A stretch of 64,000 bases of DNA from Acanthamoeba castellanii str. Neff (GCF_000313135.1 NW_004457297.1:217714-281713), one strand, 5' to 3'; shown: positions 10,583-21,395, numbered from the stretch's first letter. Translations and numbers: made by a program. Notes: generated from the sequence alone by a model not told the origin.

Positions 10583-13116
10583 ATGGTCAAGAGCTGCGTG
10601 TTGCTGTTCTGGGCGTGCCTCGTTATCGGGCTGGTGTTGGCCTCGCACGTCCTTGGCGCCCCCAAGGCCGACCTCTTTGACTTCTATGCGGACAGCGACG
10701 AACTCGATCTTGAAGATGTACCGCTCACGCCCGAGGAAGAAGCCGAAGAGGCTCTTTTCGCCTCGTTCTCCCCCGACGACGACGAGTTCATGGAGATCTT
10801 GAACAACGAAGACGAGGCTGTCCTCACCGGGCGCCAGACCACCGTCGACATCATTCAGCAGTTGAAGGATCTCAGGGATCGCCGCCTCAGGGAAGCCGAG
10901 AAGCCTAAGGAGGAGCTCCAGCGGGTGCAGGGCCAGCAAGAGCTCAAGGAGGAGGTGGCCGCCAAAGAAGCTGAAGTGTCGGCAGCCGATGCTAAGAAGG
11001 CCGAGGCGGTGGTGGCGCTGACGGCGAAGTCGTTCGACGAGGCCCTGCAGAAGTACCCCTATGCCTTCATTGAGTTCTACGCGCCGTGGTGCGGCCACTG
11101 CAAGAAGCTGGCGCCCGAGTTGGAAGACGCTGCTCGCCAGCTTGCGTACTCCTCTCTCTCTCTCGTGTGTGCGGTGTGTGCGGTGTGCGTGTCACAAGGC
11201 ATGCCTCGCGTGTTTGGCGTGGGCCAATCCTGACACGCTTAGCGCGCCTCCAGCGGCCAGCCGGGAGTGCTTGTGGCCAAGGTCGACTGTACCGTGGAGG
11301 AGGTGCTCGGTCGTCGCTTCGACGTGCGCGGCTATCCCACCATGAAGTTCTTCCGGTACCCGAACAGCTCTCGGCTCTCTCAGCAGTGTCCTTTCTTCTT
11401 CTTCTTCTATCGGTCAGCCAAACGAGGTTGCGACTCACTTCTCTTGTCCTCTGTTCTGTCCATCCAGTCACGGCAAGTACCTTCAGGACTATGAGCTCGG
11501 CAGGACCGCGGCCGAGTTGGTGGCGTTCATTAAGAAGAAGAGCGTGCCGATTACTGTCGCCCTCAACACAGTCGAGGAGGTGAACGACTTCATGGCCGCC
11601 CACCCGACCTCGCTGATCGTCTACGCTGAACCCAATTCCGATGGTACGTATACCCTGGAGGGGCTCTCTCTCTCTCTCTCTCTTCGATCACCACAGTTCC
11701 AGCTCATCTGCGCGTTCCCGCTTACGTCACGCAGCGCTGCTCGGCGTCCGGGACACGGCCAACCAGGCCGTCGTCGAGGGCTTCGCCTTTGGCGAGGTTT
11801 CCGACCCCGAGCTCATCGTCAAGTACGTGGGTTGGTTGGGTGGGTGACTTGCAACTGGCGTGCAACGCATAGGCTCACTTCCGGATTCAACAACTGCTGG
11901 CGGTTTCATGGGCACCCAGGCTCGGTGAGCAGGTGGACACCGTCAAGGTGTACAGGAGCTTCGCGCCGGATGAACCGCACGTGCTGCGCAACCCCACGCC
12001 GGCCTCCATCCTGGGCGCTGTTCTCGCTTACGGATTCCCCTACGTGGTACCGTGCTCCCTCAACATGCCCGCTGACGTGGCGGGTATTGCGGGCTTCATT
12101 GCTAACCCCGGGTGTCGCTGTTGCGCTGGCTGCCCTAGAACAACGGACCGGAGGCCTGGGACAGAGTGATGAGCAGGAAGGTGCCCATCATCATTCTCTT
12201 TGTTGACATGGAGGGCGAAGGCGTCCAGAACACCCTGGATTGGTTCACCGAAGTTGCCAAGGAGAACATCCACCGCTTCAGCTTCCTCTACGCTGGGTAC
12301 ACCCCGCCCCGCCCCCACCCGCCCCGTGTCTGTTGTGGCCGCTGCGTCGATCCGGCACTCAACAAATTGGTCGAATCCGCGCTCACGTTTTCCTCTCCAC
12401 ACACACGCACAGCAAGGACTTCCACTCGCGCCTTCCCACCTTGGGCGCGAGCGGCGACATTATCCCGACCATTGGTAACGCCACATCGTCTCTATGATGT
12501 GCCATTCTCGGAGGGCACAGCGCACTTACTCCGCGTGGTGGTGCGCCATAATCAGTGGCCGTCGATGCTGAAACTACCAAGAGCTGGCCCTTCGACGAGT
12601 CCAAGGATCTGAACCGCGAAAACGTCGAAGCTTTGCTCTCGGGTATTCTATTTACCCTCTTCTTCCCACTGTGTCTTCGTCTTCTTATTTGCTCTTGGCT
12701 CTTACTTACCCTAACGCGCGCTCGCTTTGTGGTGACGTGCGCCAGGCATCGCCGACCGCACTCTGCGACCGCACTACACCTCGGAGAGGCCGCCTGAAGA
12801 CAACTCTGGCGATGTGCTCGTCGTGGTGGGTGACACCTTCGAGGAGCTCGTCCTCAACAACGACAAGGACGTCCTCATCGAATTCTACGCTCCCTGTACG
12901 TCTCCTTCGCCAACCGTTGTGCATGCGCGAGTAAGAATATGACTGTGTGTGTGTGTGTGTTGGTCATAGGGTGTGGCCACTGCAAGCAAATGGCGCCCAC
13001 GTGGGAGAAGGTGGGTCAGCACTTCGCCCAGGACCCCGACATTGTTGTGGCCAAGATCGATGCTTCGGCCAACGACAATCCAGCCGTTGTTGTAGCGGTA
13101 AGCGTTACGCGCACGC

Positions 13117-13183
<67 letters not shown>

Positions 13184-13188
13184 CACAC

Positions 13189-13227
<39 letters not shown>

Positions 13228-13581
13228 GGGCTGGGGTATGTTCAGCGCTTTTTGGGGTAGGCAACATAGGCCACGTAGCTGATCATGGGCTTGGGCCTTT
13301 GTATGCACGCGCAGGGATACCCCACCATCTTCCTATTCCCGGCCGGTAACAAGAGCAACCCGATTGAGTACAAGGGGCTCACTCGCCACTTTGATGATTT
13401 CGTTGCGTTTGTCGAGGACAACGCCACGTACGTCAACTCAGCACGCACCGCACACGCACGAACGCATAACCCGCACACGCACCGTAGCACGCGCACACGC
13501 TTGGGCTCACCTATTTCTGGCAGTGCCTTCCAGGATACTGGCGACTGGCATGCTGATGGCCACGACCATGACGACCTGTAA
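10583..13581 (+). CDS. Protein disulfide isomerase with long acidic N-terminal extension
   Basis: ER thiol oxidoreductase, 603 aa from 12 exons: 10583-11145, 11254-11355, 11468-11643, 11735-11822, 11920-12046, 12139-12296, 12413-12474, 12556-12642, 12746-12895, 12970-13097, 13315-13427, 13524-13581. A signal peptide ([19 protein letters not shown]) is followed by roughly 120 residues of Asp/Glu-rich then Lys/Glu/Ala-rich, probably coiled-coil sequence before the first thioredoxin domain. That segment is absent from the neighbouring PDI. Both active sites are CGHC, the second again rebuilt across a split Trp codon. The protein ends HDDL, which fits an ER retrieval signal of the H/K-D-E-L class with Asp at the third position. 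Intron positions and phases nearly match those of the PDI at 1-2409, so the two are paralogues. Confidence 0.95.
13121..13226. repeat. (CA)n microsatellite in PDI intron
   Basis: CA dinucleotide tract interrupted near 13181-13197 by CGACACA units. It lies inside the intron 13098-13314. Length is likely to vary between strains. Confidence 0.95.
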
Positions 13582-14179
13582 CGCTCGCGTGGACGTTCGC
13601 CTCTCTCTCTCTCTCTCTCTCTTTAGTTCGTGTCAGCCTGGTCAGTTCTGGACGGCAATGTATTCCATCCAAGTTGTCGTTCTTCCGGGGGGGGGAGCTC
13701 TCGTTACTACGTCGTGTGGTGCGTTTGCGAGGCCGCAGGTAGATTGACGGCCACCAGTCAGGCGGCCGCCTCGCACACCCTCTTGCCTGACCAACCAACC
13801 ACCCGCCAGTCTTAAGGTCCATTGCTACCTTCTTCAGCTTTTCTGTCTGCTGAGCCTGTTGGCTGCCCACCCTCCGGTCACCAAAGTCGTGGTGACTCGA
13901 CTCCCCCGCCCGGTAAAAAGAAGTACTGCCCACCCCCACAGCTTCCCCCAGAGGGAAAATTCCTGGCCTCCATTGGGCTCTAACTGGGTGCGGGCGGCTT
14001 TATGCAGAAGAGACCCTGTTTGAGCGCGCCGGTGTGCAGCGCGGGATTGGATGGTTGCGACTACAAAAGGACGGCCTTGGTTTCTGTTTTAATCACTTCA
14101 TCATCGCTCGCCTCCTTTTCACACTGCCATCAGCCAACAGCTCAGCCGCCCAAGTGTGAAGAAGACGAAGACGAAGACG
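13582..14179. other. Intergenic between second PDI and Leo-type lectin gene
   Basis: About 600 bp. It contains a (CT)n tract at 13601-13622, probably in the 3' UTR, and C-rich sequence. An A-rich TATA-like string (ctacaaaagg) at 14061-14070 lies about 110 bp upstream of the lectin ATG and may be its core promoter. No gene is seen. Confidence 0.5.
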
Positions 14180-15643
14180 ATGACACCAGCAACCAAGCTA
14201 TTCCTTGTGCTGGCCTTGGGCCTCGTCCTCGTGGCCACCGCCATGGCCGACGACAAGAAGAAGCACGACAGCAAGGGGCCGTGCAAGGGCGGCTACTACC
14301 CCGACCGCAAGGGCTGCTGCCCGGCGATCATCAAGGGCAAGGCCTACTACCGCGATGGCAGCAAGTGCTACCCCAAGGACGTCGGCTGTGGCGTCTACTA
14401 CGCTGACGGTCATGGGTACGCCGCACACCTGCGCATGGGTGCACCGCACACGTCACAGCGCAACACGAACTAACCCGAGGGGCTGACGTCGTGCATTAGG
14501 TACTACCCGGACGAGAAGGGCAATTACGCGAAGGACGGTGAGGAGTGCCCGAAGGAGCGCAAGTGCCACGAGCGCTGCATCCGCCCCGAGCACCACGAGA
14601 AGAGCACGACGACTGAGGAGTGCCCCAAGGAGACCACCTCAACCAGGAGGGAGACCACCACCACCGAGAGGCGCACCACCACCCCCAAGCGCACCACCAC
14701 GACCACCGAGGAGTGCCCCAAGGAGACCACCACGACCAAGAAGCACACCACCACAACCGAGGATTGCCCCAAGGAGACCACCACGACCAAGAAGCACACC
14801 ACCACGACTGAGGAGTGCCCCAAGGAGACCACCTCGACCAAGAGGCACACCACCACAACCGAGGAGTGCCCCAAGGAGACCACCTCTACCCGTAAGCACT
14901 CCACCTCGACCAAGAAGCACACGACCACCACGGAGGAGTGCCCCAAGGAGACCACGTCGACCAAGAAGCACTACACTACTTCCACCGAGGAGTGCCCCAA
15001 GGAGACTACCACGACCAAGAAGCACACCACCACCACGGAGGAGTGCCCCAAGGAGACCACCACCACCAAGAAGCACTACACCACGTCGACCACGGAGGAG
15101 TGCCCCAAGGAGACTACCACCACCAAGAAGCACTACACCACGTCGACCAAGAAGCACCACACCACCTCGACAGAGGAGTGCCCCAAGGAGACTACCTCGA
15201 CCAGGAAGGAGACCACGTCGACCAAGAAGCACCACACCACTTCGACCACTGAGGAGTGCCCCAAGGAGACCACCTCAACCAGGAAGGAGACCACTTCGAC
15301 CAGGAGGGAGACCACGTCGACCAAGAAGCACACGACCACCACCGAGGAGTGCCGTAAGACCACGACCGAGAAGCCGTGCGACGACGACCACGACAAGGAC
15401 AACAAGTGCCCGGGCGGCCAGTGGAAGGATGGCAAGGGCTGCTGCCCGCGCAAGATCGGCCACCAGTGGTACTACCGCGACGCCCACGGCTGCTACCCGG
15501 TCGAGCGCGACTGCGGCGTGTTCTACGCCGACGGCAAGGGCTACTACCCCGACGAGAACGGCCAGTACGCCAAGGCCGGCGAGTACTGCCCCGAGTACCG
15601 CAAGTGCAAGCCCGAGTGCGATGGCGGCTACGGCCACTACTGA
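14180..15643 (+). CDS. Leo-type cyst-wall lectin: two 8-Cys domains with a Thr/Lys/His/Cys repeat spacer
   Basis: Secreted protein of 459 aa; exons 14180-14415 and 14500-15643. A signal peptide (MTPATKLFLVLALGLVLV, cut near AMA-DD) precedes an N-terminal domain with eight cysteines (C, CC, C, C, C, C, C) and aromatic motifs KGCC, YYRD, YYADG, YYPDE. The C-terminal domain (about 15405-15640) repeats the same pattern with eight cysteines. Between them lies a spacer of 11 copies of E[E/D]CPKETT followed by TKKH-type runs, plus a degenerate twelfth (ECRK). This architecture matches my recollection of the Acanthamoeba Leo lectins, which bind cellulose/chitin in the cyst wall and occur with or without a Thr/Lys/His-rich spacer. 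Family membership is a confident pattern match; sugar binding is inferred. The true start is ATG 14180, not the in-frame GTG upstream. Confidence 0.85.
14590..15360 (+). repeat. Coding tandem repeat of the lectin spacer
   Basis: Imperfect tandem repeat with a core of gaggagtgccccaaggag, 11 near-identical copies and one decayed copy, at intervals of about 45-75 bp set by variable numbers of ACC/ACG (Thr), AAG (Lys) and CAC (His) codons. The repeat is both DNA- and protein-level and should be prone to length change. Confidence 0.9.
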
Positions 15644-15907
15644 GGGAAACCACCACCAGGCAGACCAGATTGAGGCCAGCGAGAGCCCCCTCCCACTTTG
15701 TTGTTTAACTTACTATCTTCTAAATGTCTTTTCATCACCACTCATCAAACGTTCAATGCGTGAGGCGAGGTAGACACGACACAAGGGCAAGACGTGGGGC
15801 AATGCGCCATAAAAACCAAAAACGAATTCTACGCGTTCGAGGAATTAAAGGCGTAAATAAATATCTTTTGCTTGTTTGATCATTGCAGAAAATCGAAGCC
15901 AAAAGGA

Positions 15908-16536
15908 ATGGAAATGGATACAGGCGATGGGGGAGAGGCGTACACTATTCTGTCGTGCACGTCGCAGGACTCAGAATCGCACCCGGCGACAGCGGTGAAG
16001 AGCCCGACGGCGACCACCTACTGGCAAACACAGGCCCCCGAGAAAAAGGCTGCCCTCGAGCTTGCCCTCGCCACACCCGTTCAGATTCAACGGATCGTCA
16101 TCGGTACTCTTATGCCGTGGCCACATTTGATTTTACACTTCCTGACTTTTTGATGTTATTGATTTATTCTTCTTTATTGATCTTTCTGACTGGACTCGGT
16201 GAGGCAGGCAATGCGGGGGCAGCGTTTGTGGAGATACTGGTGGGCAAGAGCACCTCGCGTCCGATCGACTATCAGGTCCTGCAACCCATCAAGCCACTCT
16301 GTACCATGAGCGAGAGCAAGTCGGGCGCAAACCGGTACGCTACACAAACACATAGGCGGCAACGAATGAGCCTCCAAGGCTAGCTTTGAACGCTCTCTTC
16401 GTCTGTATGCACCACAGCTACAGCGGCTATTCGTTTGCGGACAAGTTCGAGCGCAATGTGGCCAAGCAGACGTGGGACCGGGTGAAGGTTGGCTCCATTC
16501 CTCTCTCCCTCGAGCCCTCCGGATCGTCGCTCACTC

Positions 16537-16588
<52 letters not shown>

Positions 16589-19450
16589 TCGCATAGATCA
16601 TCTGCACGCAGCCCTGGAATGTCGGTCCGCTCGGTCTGTCCTTCGTGATCATCAACCCCACCACCGATGTGTCTCACCTGCTGGTACTACCCAGCGAGTA
16701 AGTCGCATTTCTCGGGTTATCTCGCTCATCGATGTATGTGCTGTTGTGATCGTGGTGCGAGCGTAGAAGCCGAGCGTCGGTTTGAGTGCTCCGCCAAAGC
16801 CTACCACCGCAACTACTACTCCCAGCACCACGACGTCGGCCTCGTCTAGCAAGCCCACCAGCGCGGCAACCAAGATCGCACCTCCGCTTCCTAAGCCCAC
16901 CAGTAACGAGAAGGCCAAGGAAGAGAAGAAGGCTGACGAAAGCGTGCCGCTCAACAAACTCTTGGTTCGTACCGCGCTCACCGAGGTCAGTCGTGGCCAC
17001 AGTTCTCTTACGCAATCGCTCTCTCGGTCTAGGCTGGCGTTACGTTTGTGATATCGGGCATCCAGAATCCTCAGCGCGGTATGCTCGACCCTCCGCTGTG
17101 TCTTGGTGTTTCCACTGCAACTGACCGCTCTACACTCGGCGCGCACTGACCTTACGTTTCTCTCCGCAATTTGCTGGGTTCAGCCGACATTCGTGACAAG
17201 GTAACACTCGCCCCCACTGCAGCTGACACCGCACACGCTCTGACTCTTGCGAGGTGTCCCACAGGCCACGAAAATGGGCGCCAAGTACCAGCAAAACTGG
17301 GACAACCGCGCTACGCATCTGATCTGCGCATTCCAGGACACCCCCAAGTATCGCGAGGTGAAGGGTGCGCATTGGCTCCTTTTGAAGGTCTTTCATGTTT
17401 ACGATTATTATTTGCTGCTTTCTCATCGGGTCACGTGCAGGCAAGGGTGGGATCATCGTAAAGCCCGAGTGGGTAAGTGCTCGATGCCCAATTGTCTTTT
17501 GGTTGCAACAACACGCAATCACTGATCATACATGTGTGTGTCCACAGATCGTGCACAGCTTTGCGCAGAAGAAGCGGCTCCCTCTGACCAAGTACACCTT
17601 TGAGAAAGGTACGATGCTGTCCACTGCGTGCAACTCTTACAGTCCCATTGCTGCTATCACTCTTCTTCTAATCACTTGTCTGTCCACACATTTCTGGCTC
17701 ATGAAGTGAAAGAAGACGAAGAGGAGGAAGTCGAGAAACAGGGCCACACGGCCGGCGGCGGCGCGCCGATGGAAGAGGAAGAGGAGGAGGGGCTGCTGGA
17801 CCGAAGGAAGGCGAAGAATCGCCCGCCAGCGCCGGAGGCCAAGGAAGACGACAGCGACACGGAGGAAATGGACGAGCTAGACCTCGGACCCACGCTCCCC
17901 ATCGCGCTGCCGACCGAAGCCGAGCACGAGGGAGGCGACGACGATGACGACATGCTCCCCACGTTGCCTATTGCCCGAGACTACGACGACGACGTACCGA
18001 CGTACAAAGCCAAAGTCGATAAAGGCAAGGGCAAGGGCAAAGGCAAAGGCGACGCGGAGGAGGAAGAAGAGGGTACGGAGGAGATCGACGAGTTGGACTT
18101 GCTGCCCACCCTGCCCATCTTCGAATACCAGCAGGCCAAGCAGACGAAAGGCCCGCCCAAGGCAAAGAGCGAAAGCGACACAGCCGACTCAGCAAACAAG
18201 CGGCAGGAGCGAAAGAGCGATCCCGAAGACAAAAACGAGGAGGAGGAGGAGGACGAAGGGTACGATCTGCCCACGCTGGCCATGGACCACGCCTACAGTG
18301 CCAAGAAGAGCGAGGCGCGCCGCGTCGAAGGCGACGAGGAGGGCGACACCGAGGAAATGGAAGAGGAGGGGGACGACCTCAACGCCACACTGCCCATCCC
18401 CGAGTACGCCGAGCCCACGAAGAAGCTGGAGAAGCCGACTCCGCCAGCCGCGTCGGCAACGGCGGCGACCAAGCAGGCCGGGAAAGAGGAGGACGAGGAC
18501 AGTGGCACGGAGGAGATGGACGAAGTGGATCTCCTGCCCACGCTCCCCATAGTCGCCGCCACAACAATGATGGAAGCCAAGTCGTCGTCGTGGTCGGTGG
18601 GAAAGCGGAAGCGGGAAGTAAGCAAGGAGGAAGAGTCGAGCGGCACCGAGCCGCTGAGCGATGTGGACGCGCCGCCCTTCACCGAAGACAAGTTGCTGGC
18701 GAAGAAGGGCGCGGCGGCGGCGGCGACGACGAAGGCATCGCAGCCGCTGGCCAAGAAGCAGAAGCCCGAGCCGACGACAGCCAAAGCCAAGGACAGCGAA
18801 GTGCTGGGCAAGCTGTGTACGGCCCCATCCTCCCCGCTCATTCTTGACCGTTTGCGTGCGTGGCCTCACCACCCGCCCGAGTGCTTTACTTCGTGGCGAA
18901 CCAGTTGCCGTGCGCCCTTTGCCGGACTTCCTCGATGGGGTCAACGTGTTCTTTCACGGCAAGGTGCGTATTAGATTGAAGAGCAAATATCCCTAATTAC
19001 GTGCGTCCCTAATTATCTCTCTGCCACCAGTCGTTCGACGACGACATGCGCAGGCTGCTGCAACGATACATTGTGGCCTACAAGGGAAGAGTGTCGGTAT
19101 GTGTGCCTGCCCTTTGCTGCGAGCCTATTCAGTGCATGCACATTTGTGGCACTATATAAAGCGCTAATATCTCAACTCGACGTCCCGCTGCTATGCCAGC
19201 CCTACCTGTACGAAGACGTCACGCACGTGGTCACCACCGACGACTGGGGGAAGGACTTTGAGCGCGCCCTCAAGGTTCCGCCTTGCGACCCACCGCACTC
19301 GCGGTCATCAGGAAATAGCTGTGGCTAATCTTGTGCGGCGCGCGTATGCAGGAGCATCCGGGCCTCGTGATCGCGCGTCCAGAGTGGGTGCTCGAGTGCC
19401 ACATCCAACAGAAACGCGTCAACACCGCCGCTTACCGCCTGTCCCCCTGA
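15908..19450 (+). CDS. XRCC1: XRCC1 homologue, single-strand-break repair scaffold
   Basis: Scaffold of DNA single-strand-break and base-excision repair; 789 aa, 15 exons: 15908-16103, 16208-16334, 16418-16487, 16597-16697, 16775-16985, 17033-17078, 17184-17200, 17265-17364, 17441-17472, 17548-17608, 17707-18816, 18905-18963, 19031-19096, 19200-19274, 19352-19450. The N-terminal domain matches the XRCC1 beta-sandwich that contacts DNA polymerase beta (CTSQDS, AFVEILVG, WDRVKIICTQP, GLSFV). BRCT1 follows (GAKYQQNWDNRATHLICAF, IIVKPEWIVHS), then an acidic linker of about 350 aa with a repeated TEEMDELDLLPTLPI module, then BRCT2 (PEWVLECH), which in animals binds DNA ligase 3. The start at 15908 is chosen for its fit to the family N-terminus; an in-frame ATG at 15872 is possible. 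Exon 7 is only 17 nt. Confidence 0.93.
16538..16587. repeat. (TG)n microsatellite in XRCC1 intron
   Basis: Uninterrupted GT/TG tract inside the intron 16488-16596, ending close to the acceptor site. Confidence 0.95.
17845..18690 (+). repeat. Coding repeat: TEE-[MI]-DE-[LV]-DL-x-PTLPI modules in XRCC1 linker
   Basis: Seven related modules in the linker exon: about 17851 (SDTEEMDELDLGPTLPI), 17943 (DDDMLPTLPI), 18072 (GTEEIDELDLLPTLPI), 18253 (DEGYDLPTLA), 18343 (GDTEEMEEE..LNATLPI), 18499 (SGTEEMDEVDLLPTLPI) and 18637 (SGTEPLSDVD). Each full module has a Thr in a casein-kinase-2 context followed by a hydrophobic LPTLPI segment. Confidence 0.85.
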
Positions 19451-19493
19451 GTCGGACAGAGAATATTTTTTTTTATACCATTTTCGCTTTCTG

Positions 19494-19524
<31 letters not shown>

Positions 19525-19585
19525 TTCCGTTATTGTTGGGTTTTTCTGCGCTCCCTGCTCGAGCAGCGCAGTACTTGGAAGAGTG
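19451..19585. other. Short intergenic XRCC1/SET
   Basis: 135 bp, T-rich, with a (CGTTTT) tandem tract around 19495-19520. It must hold the XRCC1 terminator region and the SET gene promoter. Confidence 0.5.
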
Positions 19586-20221
19586 ATGGAGCACAAGGAG
19601 TCGCGTCTGGTGGCGAGAAAGTGGGGTGACAGCGTGGCGTGGGAGCATGCGCTCGTGGAGAAGCGCCGCCACCCGCAGCAGGACGTCGGCTTCGGACTCT
19701 ACGCCGCCTCTGCCTCCGGTGACGACTCCGGAGTCGTCATCCCCGCCGGGGAGGTGGTCTACCGAGTCGTCGCCCGCTCGCACGCCATCGCGAACGGCAA
19801 GGCCGCCTCCCGGGGCAGCCTCCAGATGGGCTCCGACGTCCACGTCAACAGCGAGGGCTGGACCTGGGCCTTTCTCAACCACTCGTGCGCGCCCAACGTG
19901 CGGCTACTCTCAGTCACCACGGCCCGTGACTCCGACGACGGCGCGGCCACGGAGGTCGACTTCACGCTGGTGGCGCTCAAGAATATCGGTGCGGACGAGG
20001 AGCTCACCTTCAACTACCTGTCGACGGAGGAGGCCATGGCCGCCCCGTTCGCTTGTGCTTGCGGCTCCGCGGCGTGCTTCCGCACAATTCGCGGACTTGC
20101 GCACGCGGACACTTCCGATGAGGCACGCCTGCGCGATCTGGAGTGCGTGGTGGCTCCGCACTTGGCCAACTTGCTTGAGGCCAAGGTCCAGCAGGCTAGC
20201 GCAAAGAGCGTCAACTTGTAA
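19586..20221 (+). CDS. Small SET-domain protein (putative lysine methyltransferase)
   Basis: Intronless, 211 aa. The SET signatures are present: NHSCAPNV (cofactor and pseudoknot region), a GADEELTFNYL motif with the conserved Tyr, and a post-SET zinc motif C-x-C-x4-C (ACACGSAAC). The GWTWAFLNHSC order is typical of stand-alone SET proteins. The transferred group is S-adenosylmethionine methyl; the substrate (histone or other) cannot be told. Being intronless among intron-dense neighbours is unusual here. Start is ATG 19586 (MEHKES). Confidence 0.85.
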   Translation: MEHKESRLVARKWGDSVAWEHALVEKRRHPQQDVGFGLYAASASGDDSGVVIPAGEVVYRVVARSHAIANGKAASRGSLQMGSDVHVNSEGWTWAFLNHSCAPNVRLLSVTTARDSDDGAATEVDFTLVALKNIGADEELTFNYLSTEEAMAAPFACACGSAACFRTIRGLAHADTSDEARLRDLECVVAPHLANLLEAKVQQASAKSVNL

Positions 20222-20416
20222 ACTAGCAAGTTAACGGTTTGGAGGCACCAACAAGATATTGTTGTGGTGATGTCACTGATAGGTGCTCACCCTGAGCACA
20301 CAGCCCGGCCGGCAGCCAATTGGCACTAAGATAAGAGATGGTGCAAGCGAGTGGGGACCACGACTTTGGTCTGCCGACGTGTAGGCATCCCCACTAGTCG
20401 GTGCATAGGCACTGAA

Positions 20417-20498
20417 GACGACGTGGCCGAGTGGTTAAGGCGGTAGACTAGAAATCTACTGGGGTCTCCCCGCGCAGGTTCAAATCCTGCCGTCGTCG
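20417..20498 (+). tRNA. tRNA-Ser (anticodon AGA), copy 1
   Basis: 82-nt class II tRNA. Acceptor stem GACGACG pairs perfectly with CGTCGTC, discriminator G, A box TGGCCGAGTGG, anticodon loop CTAGAAA with AGA at 34-36, long variable arm, B box GGTTCAAATCC. No intron and no encoded CCA. A TTTT run at 20507-20510 is the likely Pol III terminator. Confidence 0.95.
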
Positions 20499-20609
20499 AC
20501 CTCTCATTTTAGCGGTTGACATCGACCTTCCTTTGGTTTGGTTGCCACACCAACTTATTTATTGCCCGCACAACTTTCCCATAAAAAAGCTCCTTCAAGA
20601 ACCGTGAGC

Positions 20610-21395
20610 ATGGTGCGGGCGTGGTCTTTGAGCTCCCTCTTGCTGCTTCTTGCCGTTTCTCTGTGCGCCAGCCCGACCTCAGGTTTGGCTTTCTTTTATC
20701 AAGGCTTTGGGGGGGTGAAGCTTCTACCTTGAAGGATGGTGAGTAATGCTTGTATGGGTTGGGCGAAGGTGCCGAGGATGTAATGGCGGCGGCGGAGGAC
20801 CCAGCCCGCAATCTGGCATGCCTCCTCAAGTACGGCTCTATCACGGCCACCGACTACTGCCTGTGCGTCGCCGGCGTGACCGACAACTTTGCCTGCAGTG
20901 TACATACATACCTACCCTTCTCCTTCCCCATCGCCATGTCTTCTTGCTGCTGCCTCGTGAGTGAGTGCAAGAGCAACACATCCATAACGACAACGCTCGT
21001 GTGGACTCTTTCTCCCTCGCACGCGCGCAGTACGACTGCTCGTGCGATGTTCTTGGCCTGCAGTGCAATGCCTCCACTTGCCGTACATACACCCCACTTA
21101 TTGTCACCATGCGCGCGCCTATTTATGTGCTGACGTGGACCTGGCTCATGTGTATCACACCTGCCCCACCACAGAGCTGTCGAAGCAAATGATCGGGCTG
21201 CTGGTGTTTGCTGTCTTTGCTTCCCTGGTGGGCGTAAGCAGCTGCGTCGTGCTGTGCTGCTATCTCAGCAGGAACAGGAGGCGGCACACGAACTACTACA
21301 TTGTCCAGCACACCACCGAGTTGCCAATCTACGAGCCACACCACCACAAGCACCAGCACCACGCGCACCTCCAGCACCAGCCCAGCAACTACTGA
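20610..21395 (+). CDS. Small Cys-rich single-pass membrane protein, function unknown
   Basis: 158 aa from exons 20610-20682, 20769-20899, 21031-21082 and 21175-21395. It has a signal peptide (SLLLLLAVSLCASPTSG), a compact ectodomain with closely spaced cysteines (CLLKYGS..YCLCVAG, ACSYDCSCD, LQCNASTC), a membrane helix (IGLLVFAVFASLVGVSS), a Cys cluster at the inner face (CVVLCCYL) that could be palmitoylated, and a His-rich cytosolic tail. The boundary 20682/20769 uses a weak AAG acceptor and is the least certain. An AATAAA lies at 21487-21492. No family is recognised. Confidence 0.65.

Noticed and set aside
14639..15235. Long Gly/Leu-rich open frame on the minus strand opposite the lectin spacer
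   Set aside because: It is the exact antisense of the ECPKETT repeat. Its length follows from the repeat having no stops in any frame.
18189..18944. 251-codon minus-strand open frame opposite the XRCC1 linker
   Set aside because: Shadow of the repetitive acidic coding exon; low-complexity Arg/Leu content, no splice logic and no domain.
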